Shown here: piece after piece, positions 1 through 14,300 of the stretch
Position numbering within the stretch: position 1 is the first letter of the stretch
Layout of the letters: each line of letters begins with the position of its first letter
Source of the DNA: Owenia fusiformis
Lineage: Eukaryota > Annelida > Polychaeta > Sabellida > Oweniidae
Assembly: GCA_903813345.2 (NCBI GenBank)
Contig: CAIIXF020000001.1
Location: 1,738,001 to 1,802,000, forward strand
Length of the DNA: 64,000 bases
Direction: 5' to 3'
Program-made: the position numbers and the translations under genes
The notes under the pieces: model-generated
The model's database searches: none
What the model saw: the letters and a program-made list of their open reading frames with translations, nothing else
What the model was told of the DNA's origin: nothing

Positions 1-286
1 AGTATCCCTTTCGAGAGCTGATTAACCTTTGTATGTCCTTCTTCAATTTCAAGGCAGCCATTTTGAATTTTTGATATTTCCTGTCTCTGGATTCAAGGAA
101 AACCAAGTATAAATTATTTTTGTTATTCCTTCAGATATTTGACTGTTAATTTTGGCTTTAATCTACTCTGTCTAACACTCTTGATAGTGTACTCTGAGAT
201 TAACATACTTGATCAATTTTACTTAAATAACCAGTCATAGTTTTCATCACATTTAAAACCATATTTTGATTCATTTCACTATTTAG

Positions 287-819
287 GGTTCCCCTAGTAG
301 TAATAGTGCCCGTCAGCGTCGCCAGGCATCTGCACCCATAGCAGGACGTCATGCCAGGACCTCTTCCTCGTCTGGGTTTGCAAAGCAGGCCAGCAATCCT
401 GTCATCACACGTGATGTGAATAAAGGCTCTCTAGAAGTATCCAGCTCAAGAATCGTAAGTACACATGTACTTTATACAATATTTAGAATTCAATTTATTC
501 AGAATTAAAGTTTCCAGAAAGGGCCTGGTATTTGGATTTTTATTCAGCTTTTGATGCTACATCTCAAAACATGTTTGATTGTTTAATTTCATTTTAAATA
601 AACTTGTGTTTTCAGGTCCCAGGGCAAAGACCTGGATCTGCTAGCAAAGTCGAACGCAAACCAGCCTATGGTAAAAAACAGTTTGACAATACGCGTAATA
701 ATCCATCCTCTGGAGCTGCTAAACAGTCACTGGGTAGTTACAGCCAAGCATACGGCACTGTGTCTTCAAACAAACTCAATCAACTTGTCGGTTCTACAAG
801 CTCGTCACGCTGGAAGTAG
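287..819 (+). CDS. C-terminal two exons of an unrecognised Ser-rich basic protein (5' part outside window)
   Basis: Exons 287-454 and 616-819 join in phase 0 through a clean acceptor (tttag before 287), a gtaagt donor at 455 and a tttcag acceptor before 616, ending at TAG 817-819. Together they give 123 codons of a low-complexity, basic, Ser/Thr/Gln/Asn-rich tail (for example RQRRQASAPIAG and GSTSSSRWK at the end). There is no domain, membrane segment or known motif; such tails occur on kinases and cytoskeletal proteins, but I do not recognise the family. The upstream part lies left of the window, so 1-286 is intron. Possible polyadenylation signals AATAAA lie at 1682 and 4013. The splice signals and open frame make the exon calls firm; identity is unknown. 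Confidence 0.75.
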
Positions 820-3800
820 GAGTGAAAAAAGTTCTGAAGTCTTATAGGATGTAGAACAAAGAAACTGTTATGCATCTATCATTCTATGGACAATATGCAT
901 TCCAGATATTTTTGGAAGAAATGCATTGTAGAATTTATATGCAAACAGAGATGTGGTGCAAACATTGCATCAATGAATTAAACACACTCTTGATGATTCA
1001 ATGCATTTCTAAGGTAATGCAATGCAATTCAATGATGTCAATGCATTTTAAGAGGTTAATGCATTGAATGTATTTCACTGGTATGAGACATTCCAACATG
1101 GGACCGTATGACAGAGTTGATCCACTGTTATGAGGTATTTAGTATGAGAAATATTATGATATGGAATTTAGATTGCTTTTATAGGTGAAAACATGTACAT
1201 GTATGTATGGGGAGTATTAAGATTCAAGTGTATATTTGCAACATTCCATGTAGTCTTGGAAGAGGACATTTTCCCAGGTGCCTAAGTTTTTCTCATTGAT
1301 GTTGATATCTTATGGGAAGGTATATACATGTTTGTTAGATGACTTTATATGGCACAAGATAAGCAGTTTATATTTTAGGAACATGTTATACAGGGAGAGC
1401 CAAAAAGTTTTTCAGTGGTCTGGTACCTTATCTAAACATTGCTTGTATTATTTGATAGTATATTGTGTAAAACAATTAAGGGAAAAACTGTAATATTCAA
1501 TTGTTTGATCAATTAGAAAATGGCATTAGTTTTTCTGAAATACGAACCTTCTTTGAGAAGAAGATTCGTGCCATAAATCAATCTCCAAAAGGGGCATTAT
1601 TTAAGAATATTGTTAATATTTTTTCAGCATTCGTACACTTATGAATTGAGAAGCAAGGGGCAAAATCTAGCCTATTGTTGAAATAAAAGCAATTAACAAA
1701 AATCAGTTTTTACACAATATGCCTTCTCTCATTTTGTATGTCTTTTTGGATTTTATATGTTGCAATGATTCTATAGAGTATGAGCCCCTCAAAAATGGAC
1801 ATATTTAGCCCCACCCTGTATGACATATATCGGCCAGTAGTTATTTGTATACAAATACATGTAGGCCATTCTGGTATTAGTCATTGTTTTAGTATTTCAG
1901 AATGTGCCATGATATGGCAGTCTAATATTAATGAGAGTCTTCTACTGATCTCTTGATCCTACGTGACCTTATATAGTTTGTTATTTAACTTTTTGAATAT
2001 TTAAATATTGACATAATTATCTAACTTTCATCATAGAAATGTACATTTTGGGATCAGGTCAGAGCAGATTGTAAGTCAGATTTTAAAGGAATTCTTAGAA
2101 AATCTAAAGGTTAAATAATGAGCATTGTAAAGCCATGTAGGAACTGAAGAGTCATGAACAGATTTTTTACATCATGTTATGGTGAAAATATCATAGTCTA
2201 AGGAATTACCGTCCATCCTTTTTAAAAATATGATATGATTATTATATTATTAATATTTATTCAGATTTATCAAATGTTAAAATATGAATGATGTTCATCA
2301 TTTTATTATTATAAAATATCATTATCAACTTTAAACTTATTATGATACTAGTATCTAGTAATTTATAAAGATGACACGTCTGTACATTTTACAGTGATAT
2401 TTAATGTGTGTCATACTATTTAAATCACTTTGGGACATAATTGTAGTATAGTTGTTCACTCTGTTCATTATATTTAATCACAATTTGTCTTTTTGGAAAG
2501 ACTTCACGCTCATGCCACTGTATCTATAGTATATATAGAACAATATATATTTAATGATGGATATTCTGTCTGTCCGTCCACTTTAAACAAAATAATCCAC
2601 TGTCAATGTAGCTAGTTCTCACTTCACAATAATTTTTAGTGAACATCAAAAATGTCTATGATCGAATTTTTAAGAGAGGTATTCTACAAAGCCTACCAAA
2701 ACAGTGAAAGACAAAGATATTAGTTATAATACCAATGCTGTTAGTACTAATACTAATGTAGTAAGGTTTTAGTGATATATTTAGTATGGTCATACTAATA
2801 TATGTAGTAAGGTTTTAGTAATATATTTAGTATGGTCATACTAATTTATGTAGTCAGTTGTTCAAACTTATCAAAAAATGATTGTTTCAGTGTAAACATC
2901 TTGTACGATTTTCTATATTCAACATTTTGCAGTACCCATGATCTTATTTTATACAAAGATGTGATCTTATATACTTAGTATTTCAATGTATAGTTCGAGC
3001 CATTTGATAGGGTACTTTGTTTACATGTTACCAAGCAATGACAATTTAAAGATTTATCTATACATACAATTCGATATTTGTACCATATTCAGATACACAG
3101 ATGCACATGCCATGTAATTGATGATATTACACTTTTGAGTGCACTAGAATAACCTATAAAACTGAACGATCAAAGGACCATCTAAGTTGTTTACTTAGAG
3201 AAGTGTTCACATTTAGAGGTGTTTACAAACACATGTTTAACTGTACTGTACAATTATGTGTTTATGAATAAGGCCATGATAAATAATGTTTTTATCTCCA
3301 TGTTTCAGGTCGCCAGCCACATTTCACATGTTTTCCAGGCAGTATTTTTCTTGAAAATGGTTTCGCTCTTTTATGTCTGGAAATTATCCTTAAAATAGCA
3401 AAGCCTGTAGTACCCTAGCTGTGATAGTTTTCTATTAGGCCTATCCATGGGTACATTATTGTTCTGTTGTTTTTTAATTGTTGATATTTATGTCATCCTC
3501 TGGGTGAGCAGAAACACATCACTTATTATTCCATGTTTGTTACTTGAAAGCATTGCCTTAGTTCAATCGGTATACAATATAATGCCTGTTTTTAGTTTCT
3601 TTAAGAACAGCCATCATGGAGTTAACATACTGTATATGTAGGATGTCAATAAAGTCTTTTTTCAATTCCAAAGCAAAGTCTTTAAAGTGGAAAGAGACTT
3701 TATGGATAAGTCTTTGAAATCAAGATAGGATATGACCTTATTCAGTCAGCACTATAATATGTGTATGTGCGTTTCACATCACTTCATCACTGACTGTCTC

Positions 3801-4581
3801 TGAAGCACAACTTTCAATTCATACATTTATCTTTATTATGTAGTATTTAGATTTTAAGTCCATAGTTTTAGTCAAATTATGTTATTTCAAATTTTCCCAA
3901 TTGGTTTTAGAATGCTTATATAGATTACATAATTGTACATATTAAATATTTACAGTGAGTTGATATATGCAAAGATTTTACATGTTGACTGAGAATGTGG
4001 ATGTGAAAGTGAAATAAATACAAAATGGATGGAAATCAGAAAAATATTTTAGTGTATTGTATATTTATTTACTCATCTTCGTTTACTCGGCTCCCGTTGC
4101 AGTGAAAACAGAGCTTGTTAAGATAGTATTTGCTATCATAAGAAGTGTTTTAAGTGTATTTAATCACACAAATATAATATTTTTATGAATTTTGGAAAAC
4201 AGAACTTGGTAAGTTTGAAGAAAAATTCTGTGGTATGTAGTATTGTTTAGTGCTATGTAGTTTTCTGACAGTATTGTTTGGAAAGTAGACACAAAATAAG
4301 TGCAGCATTAACAATTGTGTTGATAGGATTTACATTAGAAGTTGATTCATATATCCACGGGTATATCCAGTAGTATATCACATATATGAACAATACTTGA
4401 AGAATTGTAAAGAGAGTTTGAACACAAAGGTGGACTCATATTTTTTAGGCCACTCTGGAAATCGTTTTCTTTAAAAGTCTAATATTGAAGATTTTTTACC
4501 AAAATGTATGTTATTCCAAAGGAGTCATTGGCCGAAAGTATAACCAACCTTCTCAAATCCTTAAATGAGATTAACATATTA
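820..4581. other. 3' UTR and intergenic AT-rich DNA
   Basis: No conserved coding sequence is visible. The region holds the likely 3' UTR of the preceding gene (AATAAA at 1682 or 4013). A short cluster of ATGCATT-type words lies at 870-1075. A two-copy, about 56-bp tandem repeat lies at about 2757-2860. Open frames here are short and AT-driven. Confidence 0.5.
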
Positions 4582-4821
4582 GAATAGACCTTCCAACAAA
4601 CCCTGCCACCTTTTGATTATCAAAGAAACAATGATATATTGGCTAGATTGATGATGCCATCGGTTGTAGCCAATTTGTACGTAGTGGTCTGTCCAAAAAA
4701 GGATTAAGTTATTGCTAATTTGGAAAAAGTACAACACATGACAACAATAATCTTGCCGATATATCATAGTTTATTAGATGATGTACTGAAAGGTGGCAGG
4801 GCCTATTGGAAAGGTCTATTC
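4582..4821. repeat. Foldback MITE, about 240 bp, 65-bp imperfect inverted arms
   Basis: The left arm starts GAATAGACCTTCCAA and reads through a CCCTGCCACCTTT block to GATATATTGGC. The right end reads back the same blocks in inverse order and stops at CTATTC 4821. The short opposing open frames seen on the two strands here are the two arms read in reverse, not genes. No clear target-site duplication was identified, so superfamily is unassigned. Confidence 0.6.
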
Positions 4822-5338
4822 AGCAGCATTACAAAAGAAAGTCTGCAACTAGCAGTAGCACATTATGGTACACGTGAGGGTATATGTAAGCGATGTTATT
4901 GATTTATTCAGGCAGGGTTTACCCAATGAGGCTTCAGTATTCCTGAAAAGAAATAATTATATGGTAAGCCTATTGATATTATCCTTTGTGAAGTAATGAA
5001 TTCAATAATAGGAGATCAATTTATAAGCCTTGAAGTGTGTTCTGCAATGTGGATATCCGAGTACCCATATACAGTAAACACTGGCAATTGTTACTTGTAT
5101 AGCCACTATAGCCAAGCGTGAAACAGCTAAAAAATAGATAAAAACTGCTAATAAAGCCTACCAATCAAGTATTCACGGTTACTATTGATTAAGCGAGGTG
5201 AACTATTAGGACGTAAGCAAACTGTCGATAATAAGAGATGTTATAAAACTGTATATTTTTAAGCTCAGAGAAGGAAGTAATTGTAAAAGAACCATACAAG
5301 TTTATGTAAATGGATTTGACTTGAAAACAAATTAGAAG

Positions 5339-8300
5339 ATGTCAAGTTTGGATGCTAGTAAAAGCATGGAGGCCACTAAGCCATCATGTCTTCAGAGACT
5401 AAGTGGGGCCATAATAGGAGGAATGGAGAACATCTTTTACAAGTAAATATACTGTTCAATAACAATTAGGCAAAGATATTAGTGCATATTAGTGTTGTAA
5501 GAAAATCAGAGAAATGTTCTTAGCACTAGAAATCATTAGATATTAGTGTACATGTAAATGAATAACTATTTTTATTTGTGTTCATTGAATTTTTAAATAA
5601 ATCAATCTGTTGTCTAATTGATAAAAAGTAAAATTTAAGAAAAGGGAAAAAAATTGTAAAGGTAATGTCTCTGTGTAGATTTGTTGATTAAATATTAATG
5701 ATTGTTATTATGAAACTGGGTTAAGGTAGTTCTGCATTGCATAAGCATTTTATGTAATTTTCATAATTGCCTTAAGTCAAGACTAGATCATGATCTAAAA
5801 TACCAGCATCGAACGCTATATATTAAAGCTCTAAATCATTTACATGTACTCAGTCATGCTATTCAGCTATCAACTTTCATATAAATAGCACATATAACTA
5901 ATATGTTACCTGTCAACTCTGAAATCCCATACAGTGATTTTCTAATCCATTCTATATCCCACTAGATGATTCCTCATAATGTGTCGATTAATCCTTTCAC
6001 ACATGCAATATTTCAGACTAGGACTTAAGATAGGTCATTACCCTGTGCCAACTCTTCTAATCTGTATGCTCGTCACATTGCTGTGTGGGGTAGGAATGAT
6101 CAAATTCTACCAAGAAAGTGCCCAGGAGAATCTCTGGGTCCCTATTGGCTCCGAAGCACTTGTGCACAAAGCTTGGGTAGATGAGCGCTTCCCGTCAAAG
6201 TTCAGATTTGAGTCAGCGTTGATTGAACATAGCAATGTTCTCACCCCAGCAGTATTACAGGGGGTGAGTACAATTTTAAATATTATAATAATATCATTTT
6301 TTTACTTATTTTTATTAATTGTTTTATTTACATTATTATATTTCATGTTATTTTCTGTATTAATTTATCACTGCATGGTATGTTATGAACATTAATTGCA
6401 TGGTTATAATGTTCAAATTATGGAAGTATTTAAAAGTTTGTATTTGAGAATGAGAAAACTGAAAACAACTCAGAACACATGAAATATTTATTTGTTATAT
6501 CCTTGCATGTTATTGTGCAAATCCATTCACTTGCTTTACAATCACATTCTTATTGTGTTTTCCCAGATGCTGGTACTTGACAAGGCAGTCAAGGCGATCA
6601 ATGGCACTGTTAAGGGAGTTGAATACGATTGGAATTCTGTATGTGTGAGGTAAACACATCTTTGACATATCTTATTTTTCTCTTTTACAAAAGTAAAAAG
6701 TAAAATGTGCACTGAGAGATTGCCATACCTTATGTACAGGGTGATCCAGAAGTAACGTCAAAGACATTGTAATTTCAAAAGTATTCATCAGATCTTCATG
6801 AAATTTGGTATACATGTACCCACAACATTTCTGAGTTACCATCTCAAAGATTGGAATTCAATCATTTCATTGGTTGAAATTATGGTTGCTATAGTAACCC
6901 GATATCGCGTAACCCGGGGCAAATTGAAGAGAAACCATAACGTTTTTGTGAATTTCTCTAATTTAAAAAGTCAGTAACATTTGAAAATGTTCATTGTTTG
7001 TTTTCTATGATTTTTATATTTGTTGCCATGGTAACAAATATGTAATAGTTGTGATGTCACAATAGGCATTCATAAAAAGCTTTCAATTTCTTTGAATTGC
7101 TTCCATCATCCATGACAAATACTAACATGACCAAGGACACTAACCCACCCAATTCAAGATGGCGCCAAGTCAGAGTAAAATAGAGCAAAGAACAAACATT
7201 AAGTTCTGTGTAAAGTTGGGGAAAGGTGTAAAAGAGACTATAAGACAGATAAAGAAGGCATATGGTAAAGCTGCCATTGCTGAGAGAAACATTTACAGGT
7301 GGTTTAACAAGTATTCCAGTGGATATGATGAAGTGGTAGACAAGCAGCGAGGAGGCAGGCCAGTGTCGTCATTCGATGATCAAACCATCAAAGCAATTGA
7401 AGCTGATGTTATGGACAATAGGCAAATTTCTATCAGAGAATTGGCTGAAAAACACGATCTGAGCTATGGGACTGTGCAACGGATACTGACAAAGAACTGT
7501 CTGTTAAAGAAGGTGTCTGCTAAATGGGTGCCGCATGACTTGACACAGGAGCAGAAAGACCGGCGTGTTAAGGCTTCAAGGGACTTTCTTGCAAAATATC
7601 GGAGAGATGGAGATGACTTTCTTAACAAGATCATTACGAGTGACGAATCATTGCTATCATTCTACATCCCAGAGACCACGCAACAAAGTTCATCGTGGAA
7701 ACATGACAACTCCCCAACACCAACCAAGCCTAAAATAGTACCAAGAATTCCACAAAAGAAACAAATGGTTGTGACATTCTTTGACATTAAAGGAATGGTG
7801 TTAACCCATTTTGTTCCCATTGGCCAGAGAATTAATGCCGTTTACATTGCAAAGGTAAGATATCATTTGTTCTAATAATACATCATACTGTGAATTTTAT
7901 TTTTAAATTAAAGTATTTAAATGTTGTTCACTGTCAATATAATTATAACTCCATGGCCATGATTCAAATCCAAATCCAATCAATGAAACAACTGGTTTAA
8001 CAACCATTAAACATTTGTTTTTAAGGTTCTGAAGCGTGATCTTCAACGTTCCCTGAGGAAAAAGCGTCCCGGACATCTGCAGCAGTTTATCTTGCATTGG
8101 GACAATGCCCCTACGCACACTGCAATCCTGACCAGCAACACAGTCCAAACACTTGGATTTCAACAACTTGAACATGCCCCTTATTCACCTGATCTTGCCC
8201 CCAGTGACTTTTATTTGTATGGGGAACTAAAAAGAAACCTTAGTGGAAATAATTTTCAATCCTGTGAGGAATTGAAAAATGCCGTAGTACTAGCCCTACA

Positions 8301-11300
8301 AGGAATGAGTTCTAATGGATTTAATTCTGTGTTCAAGGAATGGGTATCCAGACATGAGAAATGTGTTGCAAATGGTGGCAATTATGTAGAATGAACTATT
8401 ATTAGTAACTGTGCAATAGTATGATTTATATTGTTGTGAAATAAAATGTTGAGGATATAACAATTTCAGATCTTGTTGATATTTTGAGATTACGCATTAC
8501 ACGTTAAGTAATTTGCCCCGGGTTACGCGATATCGGGTTACTATAGCAACCATAATTTCAACCAATGAAATGATTGAATTCCAATCTTTGAGATGGTAAC
8601 TCAGAAATGTTGTGGGTACATGTATACCAAATTTCATGAAGATCTGATGAATACTTTTGAAATTACAACATCTTTGACGTTACTTCTGGATCACCCTGTA
8701 TAATGTTGCTTTTGTCACAATAACAGCTTTGTTCAGTTGTGTACTTGTAACATATTTAGTTGTTCTCAAGTGATAATTCTCCCCATGTATGACTCTGTGA
8801 TCCTGATTGAGTAGTCTGTGCACAATAACCAAAATGACATCTTTTCATTTAATGATGTTTGTACAGCAAGTGAAGCTGTTCAATATTGCTAATGGTATGT
8901 ACTCAAGATCAACACAACTATTGCATGTCATACTCATGATTTTGATATTACAATTGAATATTAACAATATATCCATTGATATTATTTCCAGACTTGGCCC
9001 TGAGTGTTGGTCCAATAGTCTGTTGGAATTGTGGTCCTTTGACGAGACTGTCATCAACAGCTTGACTACCGAGGACATTATACTCAAGATCAACACAGTC
9101 ACTCAAAGGTATGATATATTATACTCAAGATCAACACAATTACTCAAAGGTATTTTATGTCATACTCAAAATCAACACAGTCACTCAAAGGTATTTCATA
9201 TTATGCTCAAAATCAACATAGTCACTCAAAATATTTTACTCAAGATCAACACATCCACTCAAAGATATTTCAAATTTTGCTCAATAATGATATAGAATAA
9301 ACATTTTTGATCCCTTGTTGTGAATTTACAGAAAAAATTAGTTATTTTTTCTATTACTCATGTCTATGTAAATGTAACTATAATACAGAGTTTTTTCTGT
9401 TTTCCAGCCCTGTATATTTCACAGATTATGATGTTGAGAAAGTGTTAGGTGAGATCGCCAGGAACTCTAGTGGGTCTATAACAGGTGCAGGGGCCACTAC
9501 AATGGCATATGCCCTGCAAGACAACACCACCCAGCTGGATGATGGCAGCACTGTAAGTACACATTGTAAAAGTCCAGTTAAACAGCTCCAATGTCATTGA
9601 CCAAAAGTATCTAATTGGGTCAGTGACAACTGTAATATTATAAGTAGTCAATCATATTGAAAGGTATAAGTTGTGTTGTGCTAGATTATAGTATTAGGCA
9701 TCAAGATTTGCTTGAACTCTTGTGGTTTATTCTATCAATCTTAATGCTATGTTTACTGTAAGCCCTTGTAGTACTTTCCAAAGGCATACATACATCTAAT
9801 ATTGATTATTTATAAGATGTTGGCTGTCTCATATTATAGGGGATCATATTTAATTCAGACTTTTTACTGACCAATATTTTATTTCACATATTAAAAATCA
9901 AGAGATCATTCTTTATTCGTATTCTTTAAAAGAAAATCTGTTTCATTTTTTAGGAAGATCCAGTTCGAGAGGACTGGGAGTCCAGTTATTTGAAGATCAT
10001 GGGTGCTGGAAATTCAAACATCAGCACAGTCTACTATTTTGCAGGCAGAACGTGAGTTGGAATCAATTTGTATTGTTACGAATAAGGGCATGTCCATGTA
10101 CTGTAAAACATATTAATATTCATGTTATCAATCACATGTTATATATTATTTTAGTGTAAATTCATTATTTCCTGATTTGTAATTTTTAAATGTCACAAAT
10201 AAAATTCATGAATTCACTGTAACACAGATTTCTGGATTTGTCAGATATGAACTCCACTTAACTCAAAGTATTTTCATGTTATATGTTATGAAAACAAACA
10301 TATCTTACATGCACAAAGACTGTTCTATATCCAGTTATGATAATTGCTTATAGACTCATTATTGGTACAATGTACATGGTTCTGTATATTCATGTGAAGT
10401 CTCAATAATTCAGTCTTTCCACCTCACCTGTGTCCTAGCTGTTTGTGTTAAACATGTTTTGAATATTTTGATAATAAAAACCTTTAAACCTAAACCTTTT
10501 GTGTATTACAGATTTTCTGATGAGGGTGGTGGAGCTATTTTGGGAGATTCCATATTTCTGACAGTTGGCTACTTTATCGTTATCATCTTTGTAGCAGTTG
10601 TGTTGGGAAAGTTTAATGCTCTTGAACAAAGGGTATGTATATACATGTATAGGCCAAGATAAATATGCAATATATTATGTGCCAAACCTTCAAATCCATG
10701 ACAAGAAACAAGCAAATGCAAATGATTTTTGTTTAAATGACTGTGACGAGCATATACGGACTCTATCTATCTGGAAATCCAGTGGTGTTGAGTAATTGAA
10801 TCAAATCAACTTCATTCAACAATTCTCATTTTAGGCATATCAGAAGATCCTCTTGCCTTGTCAAGCTTTTCTTTGAAGGATTTGCTATGTTATGTATGAA
10901 GAATGAATAAATGAATTAAAAAAAAATATTGCTAATATTATATATCTATTAATAATATTTATGTGATTTATTCAACAATTTGGTTTGTGTCAAAATATTG
11001 ATATTTTTTTATATCATTAAGATGAGAGATGTAAAGATGGGCATCATCCAATTAAAGTTGCATTTGTATTGACATAACCTCTCTATCATTGTTTAATGGA
11101 CCATGGCTTAGTACTTCAGGTGTGGCTTATCTTAAATCAAAAATAACAATGATCTTAATTATATATTATGTCTTTTAGGTTTATGTGACACTTGGAGGAA
11201 TAATATGTGTAGGATTCTCTATTGTGATTTCATTTGGCCTGGCATCAGCATTTGGTCTCAGCTATGGACCAGTTCACTCCCTTCTCCCTTTCCTGTTACT

Positions 11301-14300
11301 AGGTATGGGCTTAGTAGGTCTATCAAATTAACATAGATCCTTTTGTAACATTAATACTGGGTAACTTGCATTCTAATTCCCTTTAAAAATACATGATTAC
11401 AAGTAAAGATATTTTTATTATCACTTATATGATAAAATAATTAAAATATTGCTTAAAATCACATCATTGTATTGTACTATATATGAGCATATGGCCCTAT
11501 AGGTATTGGAGTAGATGACGTTTTTGTGATAGTGCAGTCATGGACTAATCTCACAGAGAAAGAGAAGCTAAACACAAATGCAGAGAAAATAGGAATCATG
11601 TTGAAACATGCTGGAGTCGCCATTACAGTCACGTCAGTGACAGACATCGTTGCCTTTGCCATTGGAGCAACTACTGTAAGTATATCATACTAAGTACTTA
11701 TGATGGGATTTCTGTTTAGATGTTAATACAGTAAACAGGTTAAACCTGTATATCCTAACATCTTTTATCTAAATACCTCTCAATGTGAACACTTTTTGAT
11801 CATTTTTCATCTGCCATGACTTCTGTGTTAAAAAACTCAAAATATGAACACCTGGCCATTCTAACACTTTTACCTACTCCCAGTGGTGTTTTACTGTGTG
11901 TATTAGCCCTTCTTGAATGGTTCTATAAACTGTGTTTTTATAACTGAGTTGTTAAGTATGTAATATGGACACATTTTTATTTAGATATAATTAATGTTTA
12001 ATGGCCTGGCCTATATATTTGGTTTATATATTTGAATTGGATTACAGATTGATGTATCATATTCTATGTTTGTTTTGTAGGTCCTCCCATCTCTCAGGTC
12101 CTTCTGTCTGTTTGCTGCAATTGGTATTCTTGCCGTGTTCCTCCTGCAGGCAACATTCTTTGTTGCTTGTGTCACAATTGACCAGAGGCGTATGGCAGAT
12201 GGCAGGAATGCATGCTGTTGTTGTTACAAGCACAAGAAAGACTATGTACCAAATGCATGTAGTCAGAAACCAATTGTTGAGGGTTTATTCAAGAACTACT
12301 ATGCACCTTTTATGGTGAAGCTACCAGTTAAGGTAAGTGACGTTCCTTCAAAGGGATTCAGTCACACTTAAAGTCTTTACCATTGATATCTGCTGTTAAT
12401 TTAATGTTAATTGAATGCTACATCGCTGTGTGGAAAACATGATCATTTAGAGTATTTCATTTGCTGATTGTGATTTTAAAAGGAATATCAAGAGGTTAGG
12501 GCTAAAATAAATTTGTCTGATTTTGTTCATATATTACAGATTGTAACAGTGCTAGTTGGAGCAGGACTCCTAGCTATGGGAATCTATGGGTTCATCAACC
12601 TAAAGCAGGACTTTGACCAGGCGTGGTTCCTCCCCACTGACTCATATGCCTACAAGTATGTACAGAAAAGTGAGGCATATTTCCCAGGAGATGGAGTAGC
12701 TACTAATGTCTACATGGGTAGGTTTTATTTCACTAGTGTTCTGAAATATACAAGTACACTCTGCTCAAAAAATTGATAAACTATCATTTCTGATCTAAAG
12801 TGTCAGATCTGGGAATATAGCGATGTAAAACATTTTGATTCTCCTGAATCTACATTAAGTTATTTTGAAGTTTGCGTTTGTTTAAGATAACTGTTTTACT
12901 TTCCAATGGATACATTACTAGTATATAAAGCTTTACCAATCAAATATACTTGATACAAGAATTGAGTTCAAAACTAATATTCCAAAATTTTCATTTTCCT
13001 GATAATTCAGTCGCATATTACAAACCCAGTTCTCTTATATAGGTGAGGTGGACTACTTTGAGGAGAGGGAGAAGTTAGAGAAGCTTTTTAATGATGTCAG
13101 GAGTAATGAATACACATATGAGGGCACCCCTAAGTTCTGGTATACCTCTTACCTACAGTGGCTTAATACATCATCTAGTCCTGCAGTTACTTCCCAGATC
13201 AATACAAGTAAGTTATGGTATACTATTTATTATAAGTAGTACTTTTGGATCACCCCTCGTACACATCGGGACTCAAGAAGAGTTCTTGCCTTGCAGTAAC
13301 GTATAAGATGAGTGCAACATGTGATTTCAATATGGAAAATAACATGGCGATAATAACTGGTCGGTAAATAAGTTTACTCTAGTAGGTCTGCAATCCTTAA
13401 AATGAACCTTGATTTCAAGATGCACTAAATTGTAAAAATGAAAATCATGGATATATCAGTGATTTCAATTTGTGATTTAAATTTTATATATTTACTACTG
13501 TTGACATCAATGTTTTAAAGTGTGTTGCACGTTGTCAATTTCTTGAAAATATGGGTGACGATGTTAACATGTGTTTTATTTGTCTTTGTTTAGCCACTAA
13601 GTACCCCCTGGACAGGACATCATTTGGTAACCTGTTAAACATGTACTTGTACACAGACTCTACTGGCCAGACATTCATTAAGGATGTTAAGATCACCTCC
13701 AGCGCCCCCTATAATGTAACAGTAAGTATACAGTTTTTAAGGTGGGAAGAGTACATTTATTTTTAAAACATGGTGCAGAAGTGTTAATGAATCATAAATC
13801 TGTTGTCATACATGCCATCTTTTGTGACATGACATTTTTTTATTTCATTTATCCACTTATATATTACGTCATACAATAATGATATATTGCATAATATAAA
13901 ATGATATATTACAGTCCTCACGGTTGACCCTGAAGCACAAGAATTTAGCAGATGCCAAGACAGAGGTTGCTGCCATGGATGCTTTGAGGGGAATAGCAAA
14001 AGACACAGGTCTGCTGGACTGCATTGCATACACCAGGGAATACTCCAGTTATGAGTCAAATAAGGTTTGTTAATAGATTATATATATATATCGATCTAAC
14101 CTATTTTAATCAACTAAAATATTAAATATTCTACCTGTGAAATAAGATTTAACTGTCTTGGATATTGTATTTTGAATCTATTGTAATTTAGTTTTTTATA
14201 TTATACACTTTTGATGTTCATAGGGGCAGCATTTTCCGCATATCATTGGTCCATACCATGGATCAGACCATGATTGGTCATTGTATATGTTGTCTCTGTT

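Noticed and set aside
5979-6016. ATG at 5979 as start of the patched-like protein
   Set aside because: A strong acceptor at 6015-6016 joins the exon in phase to the 5339-5442 exon, giving the expected N-terminus; the 5979 start would use intron sequence.
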